Translations under genes and position numbers: made by a program
NCBI RefSeq assembly: GCF_963676685.1
Contig: NC_092345.1
Span: forward strand, 45,219,838 to 45,283,837
Source of the DNA: Mytilus edulis
Lineage: Eukaryota > Mollusca > Bivalvia > Mytilida > Mytilidae
DNA length: 64,000 bases
Direction of reading: 5' to 3'
Shown: piece by piece, positions 1-10,335 of the stretch
Numbering within the stretch: position 1 is the stretch's first letter
Layout: each line of letters begins with the position of its first letter
The notes under the pieces: model-generated
The model's input: only the letters and a program-made list of their open reading frames with translations
What the model was told of the DNA's origin: nothing
The model's database searches: none

Positions 1-60
1 AACATTTATCATTTTTGCCTTAATTCAAATCTCAGATTTTCAAATTAAAAGTGTAATAGA
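1..60 (+). repeat. Dispersed direct repeat, copy 1
   Basis: This ~60-bp segment recurs with a few substitutions at 16,159-16,219 on the same strand. Both copies end in AAAAGTGTAATAGA. In both cases the surrounding DNA carries Penelope-like fragments within a few hundred bases, so it may be an untranslated part of a retroelement, but I cannot place it on the nearly intact copy at 60,958-63,853. Confidence 0.6.
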
Positions 61-267
61 ACTTTTTAAATGTTTCTGTTGCTGTTTCACATGACTAAAT
101 GTTGCAAACATATACATCCCACAGACTTTTTGTGTTTGTGTCATGGAGACTTATATAGGAACGCATGTTCGGGAACCCTGGGAAAGAAATTGATATGTTT
201 AACCTAGTTTAATTCCCGCTTTGTACTATGAGTCCTATGGTTTCTAACCCATTCATGAACCCGGAGG

Positions 268-370
268 TTGTGGATGCGTTATCCTCTTTGCATGACAAAT
301 ATGTCGTTGTTCCAGCAGATAAAGCCTCCAATAATATTTTTTTCGTCTGTGAAAACCATATTAAACGTGT
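268..370 (+). pseudogene. Penelope-like reverse transcriptase fragment
   Basis: Translated on the + strand this short stretch reads as a piece of the region preceding the reverse transcriptase core, including the motif VPADKASNN. The corresponding part of the longer element at 60,958-63,853 reads VPADKAPNN (about 62,200-62,230). Homology stops on both sides after roughly 100 bp, so it is a relic of an insertion and not a gene. Confidence 0.75.
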
Positions 371-624
371 ATCGTTTGTAGTCCAAATAATTATAAAATA
401 GCCTTTTAATCATTGTTATCATAATTGTTCGGACTGGTATTTTGAAAATAATTGTATGAAGTTCAAGATTTGATGGAAGATGTGCGTTGCTGTTCTGCAG
501 TTTGCATATTGTGTCGACTATTATATCATTTGTGTGTGCGTTTCTATGTGATAAGTGTTCTTGTGTGTGTTTGTGCTGTATTTCTGTCATGTAGTGTTGT
601 CATTTTAGCGATATTTGTTAACAT

Positions 625-912
625 TGTCATATAAGCGGGAGGTTTGGCTAACCATAAAACCAGGTTTAACCCACCAGTTTTTCTTTAAATGTCCTGTACC
701 AAGTCAGGAATATGGCAGCTGTTTTCATATTAGTTCGTTTCTATGTATGTTGGAGTTTGTTTTTGTTGCACTACAGTGTCCCTGTTGTTCCTTTGTTTTC
801 CTCTTATAGTTGATGTGTTTCCCTCGGTTTTAGTTTGTAACCCGGATTTGTTTTCTCTCAAATCGATTTATGACTTTTGAACAGCGGTATACTACTGTTG
901 CATTTTGTAATG
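625..912 (+). repeat. Interspersed repeat R4
   Basis: Homologous to 36,815-37,235 and, more weakly, 20,930-21,030. Shared landmarks are TGTACCAAGTCAGGAA near the start and the end motif AACAGCGGTATACTACTG. The accidental hydrophobic open frames inside it are not conserved between copies, so I read it as a non-coding dispersed repeat, SINE-like or the tail of a larger element. Confidence 0.7.
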
Positions 913-1159
913 ATATAAGAGGCATTTCTTTTTACTAGTTACATTTGTTTTTCATTTTTGTCCGAGAAAACTACTATTTGTATGGTGTACATACACAACA
1001 AAGAAACTTATATTGGCATCTTCAAACCACAATGTTTAAGGTAATTCTATAATTGATTGTTGGGAAATTGCGATATTACTACAAATCTAAAACCAATTGT
1101 CTGGTTTAACATGCATGCATTCTTTACAAATGTGCATCTATTTAAAGAATATGAAAATA

Positions 1160-1315
1160 AGGAGATGTTGTATGATTGCCAATGAGACAACAGTTTTCTA
1201 TCCCCCAGAGCAGTCAATGAAGTGGATGTAAGCAATTAAAGGCCATTGTACGGCTTTCAACAATGCGGAAATAAAGACCCCGACATGAAAAACGAAAAAA
1301 CCAACGGCTTATAAA
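1160..1315 (-). repeat. Interspersed repeat R1 (reverse orientation, diverged)
   Basis: Contains TATGATTGCCAATGAGACAA followed by a stretch matching the GGCCGTACGGTGACCT part of family R1 in reverse complement. Better copies lie at 6,400-6,975, 21,700-21,840, 30,240-30,590 and 55,220-55,495. Confidence 0.65.
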
Positions 1316-1474
1316 TAATTAAAAAAATACGAAAAAAACAGAATGTGTATTCAATAGTTTATTACCCTTCTTCATTCATGTATTTCCCTACCTTTAATAT
1401 ATATGTAATGTCGATTTTTAATGACAGATAATCTAGTAAATATATAAGTTTCTGTTTATGCGTAAAGTATTTAC

Positions 1475-1480
1475 TTTATT
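1475..1480 (-). terminator. Polyadenylation signal of the carboxypeptidase gene
   Basis: TTTATT on the + strand is AATAAA on the - strand, 38 nt beyond the carboxypeptidase stop codon. It supports the stop at 1,518 as the end of the terminal exon and gives a short 3' UTR. Confidence 0.7.
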
Positions 1481-1517
1481 CAATTTTATAAGACATTATT
1501 TTCCTGCGTTTGTTGCC

Positions 1518-2495
1518 TTAAGAAGCAATTTCAGCGCAGACACAGTCAACCCAGGCAACAATAGCATCAGTTGTTTCTTCAGAGGTCGGAATAATTTGAT
1601 CCTCTGGCAGTAAATGACCAAATGTACCATTATCTCGTAGCTCAATTTCGTAAGAAAATTTAATGCCCGCTGATTTTGCGTAATCCACAGCTAACCCTCC
1701 AATCGTTGGGAAGAAATCTGTGATTTTACCATATGTATACGGGATTCCATTTCTATCTGTTGCTGCTGCAGTGGCAATTTGAGCACACTTCGCTAGAGTT
1801 GCATCATCCGGTACTAAATCAAACGTATATCCCCAGGGATAGATCAACATCTGACCAAAAGCATGCACCCCTAAATAACCAACAAAATCAATACCCCGGT
1901 TCACTATAACATCTCTCGCTGCTTGACTTTCCAATTCACTGAAACTTTGCGGACCTGAATATGAAAATAAATTGCAAAGATCATCTGAACCTCCATTAGC
2001 TGGATCCCATTCCATCCTAAAATTTCTGTTCAGGTCAGTGCCAACACATGTTTCATTAAATGGGTTTCTGTTTTTTCTCCAAAGTCTTTCCACATTCATA
2101 GAGTATACGTAACCATCCGGGTTTAGAACAGGTATTAAGTACCAGTCAAACTTTTTCACCAACTGGATCCCTGTTTGGGTGTTTTTGAGAAAGTCCATAA
2201 AGTAAAGACAGAAGGCAATCGATATGAATTCTCTTGAATGAATTCCACATTCAACCAAAATCGCCTTCTTTTTGCAACCACAATATGGTGCCCTAGCATT
2301 AGTTGACATTGATATCATATTAATACTCCTTCCTTCATACCTAGTACCAGTACTTTCTAACCTCGACTTTACTCTGCCTTTGAAAGAATCCAAAGTGGTC
2401 AAATACCTCTCTATATCATCAAGTTTATTATATATGCTAAAGTCAAACGCAAAGCAGCCTAGTGCAAAGAACAAGATTAAAATGGACTGTTTCAT
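1518..2495 (-). CDS. Secreted M14A zinc carboxypeptidase, pro-domain-less
   Basis: Predicted 325-residue metallocarboxypeptidase that removes C-terminal residues from peptides, acting outside the cell or in a secretory/digestive compartment. Residues 1-16 are a signal peptide. The catalytic domain follows directly, without the ~95-residue activation segment of pancreatic procarboxypeptidases. Zinc ligands are H86 and E89 (HSRE) and H211. Substrate-binding arginines are R88, R137, R140 and the N156-R157 pair, and the general base is E285 in IELRD. C150 and C174 match the conserved disulphide. The residues equivalent to Tyr198 and Tyr248 of carboxypeptidase A are F213 (HAF) and F262. The coding region has no intron, but TTTATTTCAG lies 9 nt before the ATG, so a non-coding first exon is likely. 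AATAAA follows 38 nt after the stop. The fold assignment is firm; substrate preference is not readable because the specificity loop (GGLAVDY) aligns ambiguously. Confidence 0.93.
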   Translation of the reverse strand: MKQSILILFFALGCFAFDFSIYNKLDDIERYLTTLDSFKGRVKSRLESTGTRYEGRSINMISMSTNARAPYCGCKKKAILVECGIHSREFISIAFCLYFMDFLKNTQTGIQLVKKFDWYLIPVLNPDGYVYSMNVERLWRKNRNPFNETCVGTDLNRNFRMEWDPANGGSDDLCNLFSYSGPQSFSELESQAARDVIVNRGIDFVGYLGVHAFGQMLIYPWGYTFDLVPDDATLAKCAQIATAAATDRNGIPYTYGKITDFFPTIGGLAVDYAKSAGIKFSYEIELRDNGTFGHLLPEDQIIPTSEETTDAIVAWVDCVCAEIAS

Positions 2496-2507
2496 CCTGT
2501 TTTTCTG
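2496..2507 (-). other. 5' UTR splice acceptor before the carboxypeptidase ATG
   Basis: On the - strand a T-rich tract runs into TTTATTTCAG and the exon begins at 2,504, nine bases before the ATG. This suggests an intron in the 5' leader; the upstream non-coding exon and promoter, somewhere above 2,510, could not be located. Confidence 0.6.
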
Positions 2508-2568
2508 AAATAAAAAAAGTAGATAATATATATCTTTATAGTAGATAATTATATATATATGTACATAA

Positions 2569-2609
2569 AATAATAATAATAATAATAATAATTATTATTA
2601 TTATTATTA
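2569..2609. repeat. AAT/ATT palindromic microsatellite
   Basis: About seven AAT units run directly into about seven ATT units, forming a perfect ~40-bp inverted repeat centred near 2,590, just upstream of the carboxypeptidase coding exon and probably inside its leader intron. Confidence 0.9.
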
Positions 2610-3635
2610 CAATAGTTTCTAGTATCAGTGATGGTAGCATAGTTCTAATTTGTATTGTATTAATTCCTTTAATATTTGCAAACATTGAAACAAACAGAGA
2701 GCATTTTGCTATGATCGCTCACCTGGACACATTGTCTTAGGGGACAGTCATTTGATTCTAGATTTTAGGACCGGCTTGGATCAGTATGTTAGATCAAAAT
2801 AAAAATATCTAAATAGGTAGAAATTGGCTTTAAAATAAATAATATGAATTATATTCTAAAGAAAATCAGTAAAATGTAAAATTACTTCAGTTATTAAATT
2901 CTACTTTCAATTTTTTTCATTTTTCTTTCCCTGCTTAGATCTTATCACTTAAACAATGATCTGTGAATAATATTTCTTTAGTTGACAACATTTAGTAGTC
3001 GCATAAAAGATAGATCGACTGGGAATAAAGGATGGAATAGAATAGAAAGGTAGTATAAAATTAAGTTAGCCTACTAAAATTCCTAGATAAAGGTAATTCT
3101 CTAAAGTGTATTCTTTTTTCTTAAGTTTAATATTTTACATTTACAAATTTCAGATAATACGCCATATAATTAAATTTTATTTTGCTTAAAAAAAGCGACA
3201 AAAAAAAATCTAACAAGCTTATAAATGTTTTGTGTTTCCTAGGATGCACGAAGAAATATACATAACGTGCGTTACTTATATATTGTAGAGTGACATATAT
3301 ATATATTGATCAGTTTTTAAAAGAAATCAAATCAACATGTCCTTGGCGGACAAATAACAGTGTATTTGTGATAATGTTACTATTATTATCGAATAAAAAA
3401 TTCAAGTATTATAATGTCAGTGCATTATAGTGACTTAGTACGGTTGTATCTATTCTAGCAATTTTTTCAAATGTACTTGTTTGTCATTTGTATTTTGCCT
3501 GCTCGGGCTTTTTTTTAACTAGTTCAGAATGCACAAACAGAGATAGAAGATCCAGAGTATTGATTAGACTATTTTCACATTTTGTTTGGTCTCCAGAATA
3601 TACAATTATTCTAAAGTTCACCTGCTCTGCTGTAT
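2610..3635. other. AT-rich stretch with no recognised feature
   Basis: I see no conserved coding frame, RNA gene or repeat family here. It could hold the carboxypeptidase promoter and non-coding exon, since the leader intron points in this direction, but no TATA-type core promoter or donor was convincing. Confidence 0.5.
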
Positions 3636-3639
3636 ATAG

Positions 3640-3860
3640 TTATCAAAGGTACCAGGATTATAATTTAATACGCCAAACGCGCGTTTCGTCTACATAAGAC
3701 TGATCAGTGACGCTCAGATCTAAATAGTTGTAAAGCCAAACAAGTACAAAGTTGAAGAGCATTTGAGGACCCAAAATTCTAAAAAAGTTATGCCAAATAC
3801 AGCTAAGGTAATTTATTCCTGGGATAAGAAGATCCTTAGTTTTTCGAAAATTTCATAGTT
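3640..3860 (-). repeat. Interspersed repeat R3
   Basis: Contains the landmarks ACGCGCGTTTCGTCTACAT and CAGTGACGCTC followed by a block ending in AAGATCCTTAGTTTTTCGA. The reverse complement of this order is seen at 4,690-4,810, 13,070-13,260, 36,200-36,400 and 39,920-40,110, while 10,040-10,330 and 33,170-33,420 run in this direction. Confidence 0.75.
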
Positions 3861-4680
3861 TTGTAAACAGGAAATTTATAAAAATGATCATATAATTGTA
3901 GTATATTATTTCAAAGTTGAAGTGAAGAAGGTGCACGATGTATGCATTTTCACTTGTTCTGACTAAATTTACACTTAAAATTTTCATAATTTTACCACTA
4001 AACTGTTATTTACAGACTCTTGAGAGTTGACAAAGTCTTAATCTTTACTGATATGGTAACCTTCACAACACCCTTTTGTTTGAGATGTGCTTTTTGAAAG
4101 AATATTTGTATGCAGAAGCTATAAAATACATATTTTTGGCGTATTTTCTTTTTTTTGCTTAGGGTCATATAAATGGTTACTATGGTAGCCACCATCTTAA
4201 ATTGACATTTATCTCTTCAAATAGAGTTAAATTAATATTTATATATAATTAGATCCAATTGAACTAAATTTTCTTCATTTTTAACTTAAAATTAATTTTT
4301 TTTGACAGCTTCAAAAAACTGTAAAAGGAACTTTTTTATTATTATGTTATATATTGTTATTATATGCTTCGATCATTGTCTTCATGATGACAAATAAAAA
4401 ATATGACCTCAGAACAGTTTGCTTCATGTTTTATATGCAAAGAAAACGGTAATGTCACTGATTGAAAGACTCTTGTAGAAGCCTTATTTGATGATGAATG
4501 GTAACCAGGGCAACCGAAACTCTGTGTATCAATATTATACCAAATTTCAAACAAGGGTGACATATGAGTATTACCTACTAAGTTTCATTGAAATTTGAGG
4601 TCCTCACTTGCCCATCCTATATCAGAAATTTTTATGCTTACAGAGAACAGCTCTTAATATCTAATTTTGAATAATCCTGG
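3860..4680. other. Non-genic AT-rich stretch
   Basis: Short open frames are not backed by codon structure, splice sites or recognisable motifs. No repeat family was recognised between the R3 copies on either side. Confidence 0.5.
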
Positions 4681-4684
4681 CCGT

Positions 4685-4960
4685 ATTGGTCACAACTGTT
4701 TGGAACTTTTGGTCGTCAGTGATCTTCAATTTTTACTTGTTTTGGCTTTCAAACTTTTTTTTGTCATCTGGGCGTCACTGGTTAGTCTTGTGTGGACGTA
4801 ACACACGTCTGGCATATTATTTTTTTGTAACCTGGTACCTTTTGTTGGCTATTATTCGTTTGTTTCTGTGTCCTATATTTTCTCCCATTTATTTATTGTT
4901 GTCCTGTCATGTAATGTTGTCAGGTAATGTTGTCATGTAAAGTTGCATTTTAATGTTATA
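4685..4960 (+). repeat. Interspersed repeat R3, diverged copy
   Basis: Contains GGGCGTCACTGGTTAGTC and ACACACGTCTGGCATA, matching the order GAGCGTCACTG ... GCGCGTCTGGCGAA in the R3 copy at 13,070-13,260. The 3' half includes three short GTAATGTTGTCA-type repeats near 4,910-4,940. Confidence 0.6.
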
Positions 4961-5090
4961 CTTAACAATTTAGCCATCTTGTAAACAGTTATTCCATTGT
5001 ATTACACAAAACACAAACTGGCAGAATGGTTTTGGTAAATATTCAGTATTGTAGAAATAGTTACAGAGGTTTTGTTTGTTTTGATATTGG

Positions 5091-5400
5091 TGACAAATGA
5101 TGACTGCTGTACCCATATTTTGACAATTTTACCTATTATGTCTGTTTTGATCACACATCGTTGTAAATATAATGGAATTCGATGCGACTGGCATACAAGT
5201 GAGAGATTTAGAGCTATAACACCAGGTTCAATCCACCATTTTCTACTTTTGAAAACTTCTGTACAAAGCCAGGAATATGAAAATTGTTGTCCATTCGTTT
5301 GATGTGTTTTATTATTTGATTGTGCCATTTGATTAGGGACTTTCTGTTTTGAATTTTCCTCGGAGTTCAGTATTTTTGTGATTTTACTTTTCATTTGTCG
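5091..5400 (+). repeat. Interspersed repeat R2
   Basis: Starts with GATGACTGCTGTACCCATAT and continues through the CCAGGTTCAATCCACCATTT block to TTTTCCTCGGAGTTCAGTAT. Other copies: 28,199-28,490 (the duplicated partner), 9,585-9,720, 12,320-12,376, 16,575-16,790, 29,905-30,090 (reverse), 32,980-33,065 and 46,760-46,900. Confidence 0.8.
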
Positions 5401-6399
5401 ATAAATTCATGAATTTTTATTTGTCTCATTTTCTTTAGCCAGATTTTGTTGTGTGAAATTTGTAGATAATTTCTTAATTTTCTACAGCATTAACTGAGCA
5501 AAAGCTGTAACGTTTTCTATTAGTAGTTTTCATAGATATAGGAAGATGTGGTGTGAGTGCCAGTGAGACAACTCTCCATCAAAATAACAATTTTCATACA
5601 TGTTTTATGAACTACTATCTGATGTTTTGTCAATGTATTATGTAAAGATGTGATCTGGTATAGATAATGTTTGAAATTTTAAGAGAGGAACAGAGTGCAA
5701 TTACGTTATTGGAATTCTTGAGGAATTTTGCGCTGATTAAATAAATAGTTCAGCTCCAAGTCATCATAAAAGGTTAAGTACTAACAAATATTGATGTCGT
5801 ATATTTTTAAAATACAAATTAAGTTCAAGACGGAATGATCTTAGCAGGATTGATATTTGGTGCGTTTCTGACACTGCAATTGAAACTTTATCTTTAAGGT
5901 TAAAATCGTTTAAATCGATTTGCTGAGCTTTTTTTCCCTTTTTACCCCTAAGACCCTCTAAGGCCTTGCATCTTAAAAATCAATGTATAAGCATAAACCC
6001 TTTCTACTTATTTACACGAAAATCAAAACAGTTATAGAAAATATTTACTTATTTTTAGTTGCTGAAAAAAGTGACATTTAAACATCATTTGTTAAGAAAG
6101 TGTAATATTATCAAACTTGAATAAACAAATATGTCATGCACATGTGGCGCAAGCCAACTAAATACAAATATATTAATAAATTTATGTAGTTAGGTTCCAT
6201 TGTCCTTAGTCAGACAGGGTCATGCGTCTTACAACTGATTTGATAGTTGTATAAGGGTTAACATAACTTATTGATTAGCTGTAATTGGCTTTGCACTAGC
6301 TTTGTGTCTATGAGGTTTTGTTTATTCTTATAGTTGTTGTTGTGCTTTGTACCAAGCTTTTGAGACTAAAGTGAAGCCAACTTTATTTAATTTTTACAT

Positions 6400-6975
6400 T
6401 TTGTTCTTTTGTTGTGCTAATAAACCATTATTCAAGGTTATGAGAGGGTTGGGCGCTCACAAACATGCTACCCCCATTATGTATGTGATTGTCCCAAGTC
6501 AGGAGTCTTTCGTTCATGTATTTTTATTGGTTCATAATTATTTTTCGAAAAATTGTTTGTGATAAACTATGCCGTTAGTTTCGTACTTTGCGGTATAAGT
6601 TTTTTTTTCTCTTTTTTTGATACGTTGTTGCCTATAGTTGTTTAAATCCATTTCATTTGAACACAAATTGTTAATTTTCTCATTGGCAATCATATAACAT
6701 CTCTGATTTTCATCTATCAAAGTTTTCATTTTCTATTTTCTATTTTACGTATTTAGTTTTCTGTTTTACGTTCATATTTGTACATAAATTAGTCCATTAG
6801 TTTTCACGTTTGAACTTTTTTAACTTTATCATTTCGGAGCCTTTTATAGCTGACTATGCGGTATTGGCTATGATCATTGTTGAAGGCCGTACGGTGACCT
6901 ATAGTTGTTAATTTCTGTGTCATGTTGGTCTCTTGTGGAGAGTTGTCTCATTGGCAATCATACCACATCTTTTTT
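6400..6975 (+). repeat. Interspersed repeat R1
   Basis: Runs from a GGGTTGGGCGCTCACAAACA block to the diagnostic end GAGAGTTGTCTCATTGGCAA and CATACCACATCT, followed by a T-rich tail. It includes TAGCTGACTATGCGGTATTG and GAAGGCCGTACGGTGACCTA. The family is non-coding and has many copies in this window. Confidence 0.8.
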
Positions 6976-8780
6976 TTCTTCTTTTTTTTTTTTTTATTAA
7001 AACCTCTATTTGTATGACAGTCGCATTAAAAATGAATGACTTACGTAGATACAAATATATTCACAGAATTTTTCAATAAACTGTAATTCATAACAATACA
7101 GGAATAACTTAAATATTCCAGGGGAATGATTTGTGCCTATAGAAATACCTACAGCCTGCCAATAAACTTTATTGCTGAAACGTACATAAATTGATGCAAA
7201 TAAAATCCAAGTTACTGCATCTAGACTACTAACCTGTTTCTTTAAAGAAAAACACTTTGAATGAATGGCAGCACATTAAATCAACAATCTACGATTATAT
7301 ATCTGTAATGTCTTGTTTGATAACTTAAAATATTGAGCAATTCCAAGGCAAATATATCCATAATGGGTTTTTCCAAAGCTCAATAATTAGATTACACTTG
7401 TTATCTAAGTATTAGCCTATACAAGGGCGAATGTGTACTTGATATTCTATAAAACGAAAGTGGTAGAAAAAGAAAAATACTAAGGAGACAAGTAGAAACC
7501 AATAGTCGGGGAACGACAAACTACATACATATCACAAGAATAAAGCAAAAAAAACAGTTAACAAAACACTTTAATGAAAACTAGATTATATACAACGAAC
7601 AATCCAACAAACCGTTAATGGCCTGAGATGCACAATTAGAAAAGTTGTAATTTAAGCTATTGTCGTTGGCAAGGCTACTCGGTGCAAAAATCAAAGATCA
7701 AACATGTTGAGGATTAAATGTAATTGTCAAAGTATTGGTATTTTTTTGGGATGGAGGGTGCCGAGCCACCTAATGGAGCTATATGGTAATTGCATAGACT
7801 TTAAATATATCAAACTCTTAACGTTTTATAGTGCATGACCCCTTTTTCATAATTCTAGGTATGCGTAGGAATAAGTATTTGAAATTACTTTTATCTTAAA
7901 AGAAAGAACTTTCTTGCTTTGTCCCTCATCTGAAATTATTTTCATGTCGGGCCTTCTGACGTCATGTGATGTAATCCATTAATTTCAGGCTGTTCTTTAT
8001 ACATGATAGAAGTAACATCTATTTGATTGTTCAACAACTATGAGGTCACATTTCGCGTTTTTTTAATAGGGTGGCTGTAAATGTATAAATTCCACACTAG
8101 TAGTGATAACATATATAGATAATAATACTAGGCAAAATTCATATCACATGTCGTATCCTTCCAAGATACTAATATCAGCCCAAGGGCCTTTATACACTTT
8201 ATCATACATTTAAATAGGAGAATTTAAAGGAACTGTTAACTATCCAAAGCTCTTACCTTCAGATTTATTTCTGCCTTGTTTTAATAGCTTAATCTTACGT
8301 TTTAAACCGACGCACTTGGGTTAACTTACAATTTGCGTCGTGTAGTCCATAGAAATAGTTTGATCATTGCAATTTAATTTTTTGTTGTTTATTTGCGTTT
8401 TGTTTTCATTGAGTTCATATTGTACTTCTTTGCTAATGTTGTAAACACACATTCTGAATAAAACCACTAAATAAAAAATAAATAAAATAAATAAACCAAC
8501 AATTTAATAACAAGTATACTGTAATAAACAAAAGACGACGTCGAGACTGGTGAGTAAAACATGTGCACTTTTGAAATATCAAAAATTAAAGTTTACCCTT
8601 TTGCCCGTAGATTTTTATGATTTCATTTCGTGTGCCAGAAAATATGAAAGCTCGACGTCTGTGACGGCTTATACTAAACAATGACGTCATTAAAAAAGTC
8701 GAATTAACCGTTACATTTTTGACCCATTGAAGAAAAATGCTTTTTTCTGATTTTTGTGTTTTTTTCATATTTCTAAGTAG

Positions 8781-8860
8781 GGGTGTGATAAAGGGTATGC
8801 ATACGATAAAGGGTGTGATAAAGGATATACATTCGATAAAGGGGTGTGATAAAGGGTAGG
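8781..8860 (+). repeat. Short tandem repeat, GATAAAGGGTGT type
   Basis: Four to five imperfect copies of a GATAAAGGGTGT-like unit. The partner in duplication copy B, at about 32,165-32,240, is shorter and has diverged, so the array has changed size since the duplication. Confidence 0.75.
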
Positions 8861-9584
8861 CAACAAAGTTGAGCGATACGGATTAAACAGCAGGCTATTA
8901 ATCAAATATTCAAAACTACTCTATTTACTACTAAATGAATATGAGAAATATAAATATAATTTGTAATACTGATAAAAAGATCAATATCTCAACAGCAATT
9001 GTTCAGAAACTTAATAGTACAAGCATGGTAAATCAAATATGTCAAACACTTGTAAACATCAAAGGAATCAAACGTTTCTTATAATGTACAGTTATAAATA
9101 TAATGTTAAATTTATTCGTTTAGCAGGATTATCGATAAAGCAATAAACCAGAATGATCAAGTATATTCATGGTTTTTCAATCACAATAAAACGACTAAGC
9201 ACAGTTTCATTCTACTTCAACGATAAATATACAGACTTTCTTATGAAAGCGGTCATTTGAGTGTTCCTATGAGACCTGGCGGTGAACGAAAGTTAGTGGG
9301 TCACTAAATTCATAAAATAATTTCTTCAAAATCGCATTTAAACCCTGTGGTCAATGCTTCAAGTTAAGTATTTTAAACTGAAGAATTTACAAATTTAAGA
9401 TACAAATATATAAAAAAAAATAATCATTGAAGTTCTTCACGTAATGTAGAACTTTGGTGATTTTCATATATAATAATCTTTCTACATTTTGTTTTATTTT
9501 TTTGTCCAAAGATTGAGAATTTTCTACTTTAATCTAACATTTTGATATATCAATTTGAGAAGATGCACTTATATAAAACATGCC

Positions 9585-9775
9585 TGTATCAAGTCAGGAA
9601 TATGACACGTTCCATGTGTTTCAGCTTTTTGCCATTTGATTACGGACTTTCCGTTTTGAATTTTTCTTGGAGTTCGGTATTTTTGATACTTTACTTTTTG
9701 TAAATCTTCCTTTTCCTTCTTAATACTTTACTTTTTGTAAATCTTCCTTTTCCTTCTTAAAACTTTCATTTTAAA
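9585..9775 (+). repeat. R2 fragment with a 37-bp tandem duplication
   Basis: An R2 fragment (GTATCAAGTCAGGAATATGA to GGAGTTCGGTATTTTTGA) is followed by two adjacent copies of a 37-bp unit beginning ATACTTTACTTTTTGTAA at 9,686 and 9,723. The equivalent place in copy B (32,980-33,065) lacks the second copy. Confidence 0.75.
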
Positions 9776-10039
9776 ATTTTTGGAAAGGAAATGATGAAAA
9801 AATGTTGATTTCGTATTTTGCATTTTCGTCGAATTTTGTTATATTTTTTTTCTAGAAACAGATATTTCAAGTAAACCTTGTCAACTGTAAAAACGTACGA
9901 CACTTTCTATAATTTTGTTTTAAAAATGCGATGAAGACTCATAATTTAAAAAACCTATCTGCTATCAAAAGTACAAATACATTCTACCAGTAATAAATAT
10001 AATTGGGAAAAAAAACACATAATAAATTAATCATAGATA

Positions 10040-10335
10040 CTAGAATTAAAATTGTGTACATAAGACGCACGTTTAGTTTTAATAAAGACTCATCAGTCAC
10101 GCTAGAATTAAGACAAAATAAAAAGGCAAAATAAAGTACGAAGCTACTAGCATTGAGGAATCAAAATGTCGAAAAGTCAAATGCAGCTAAAGCAATCTAT
10201 TTCTATGACCATAGCAATGATAATTCATGCCAACACAGAAGTGCCGACTTCTGGCCTGTAAAAAGTTTATTGCAGTTTTGTCAGCTTCTAGTAATGCTAT
10301 TTCTTATTTTTTTTCAAGCACTTTATTCATTATTG
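10040..10335 (-). repeat. Interspersed repeat R3
   Basis: Contains CATCAGTCACGCTAGAATTA and the AAGTACGAAGCTACTAGCAT to CAAATGCAGCTAAAGCAATC block, the same order as at 3,640-3,860. The 61-residue open frame inside it is not kept in the duplicated copy at 33,170-33,420. Confidence 0.65.
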
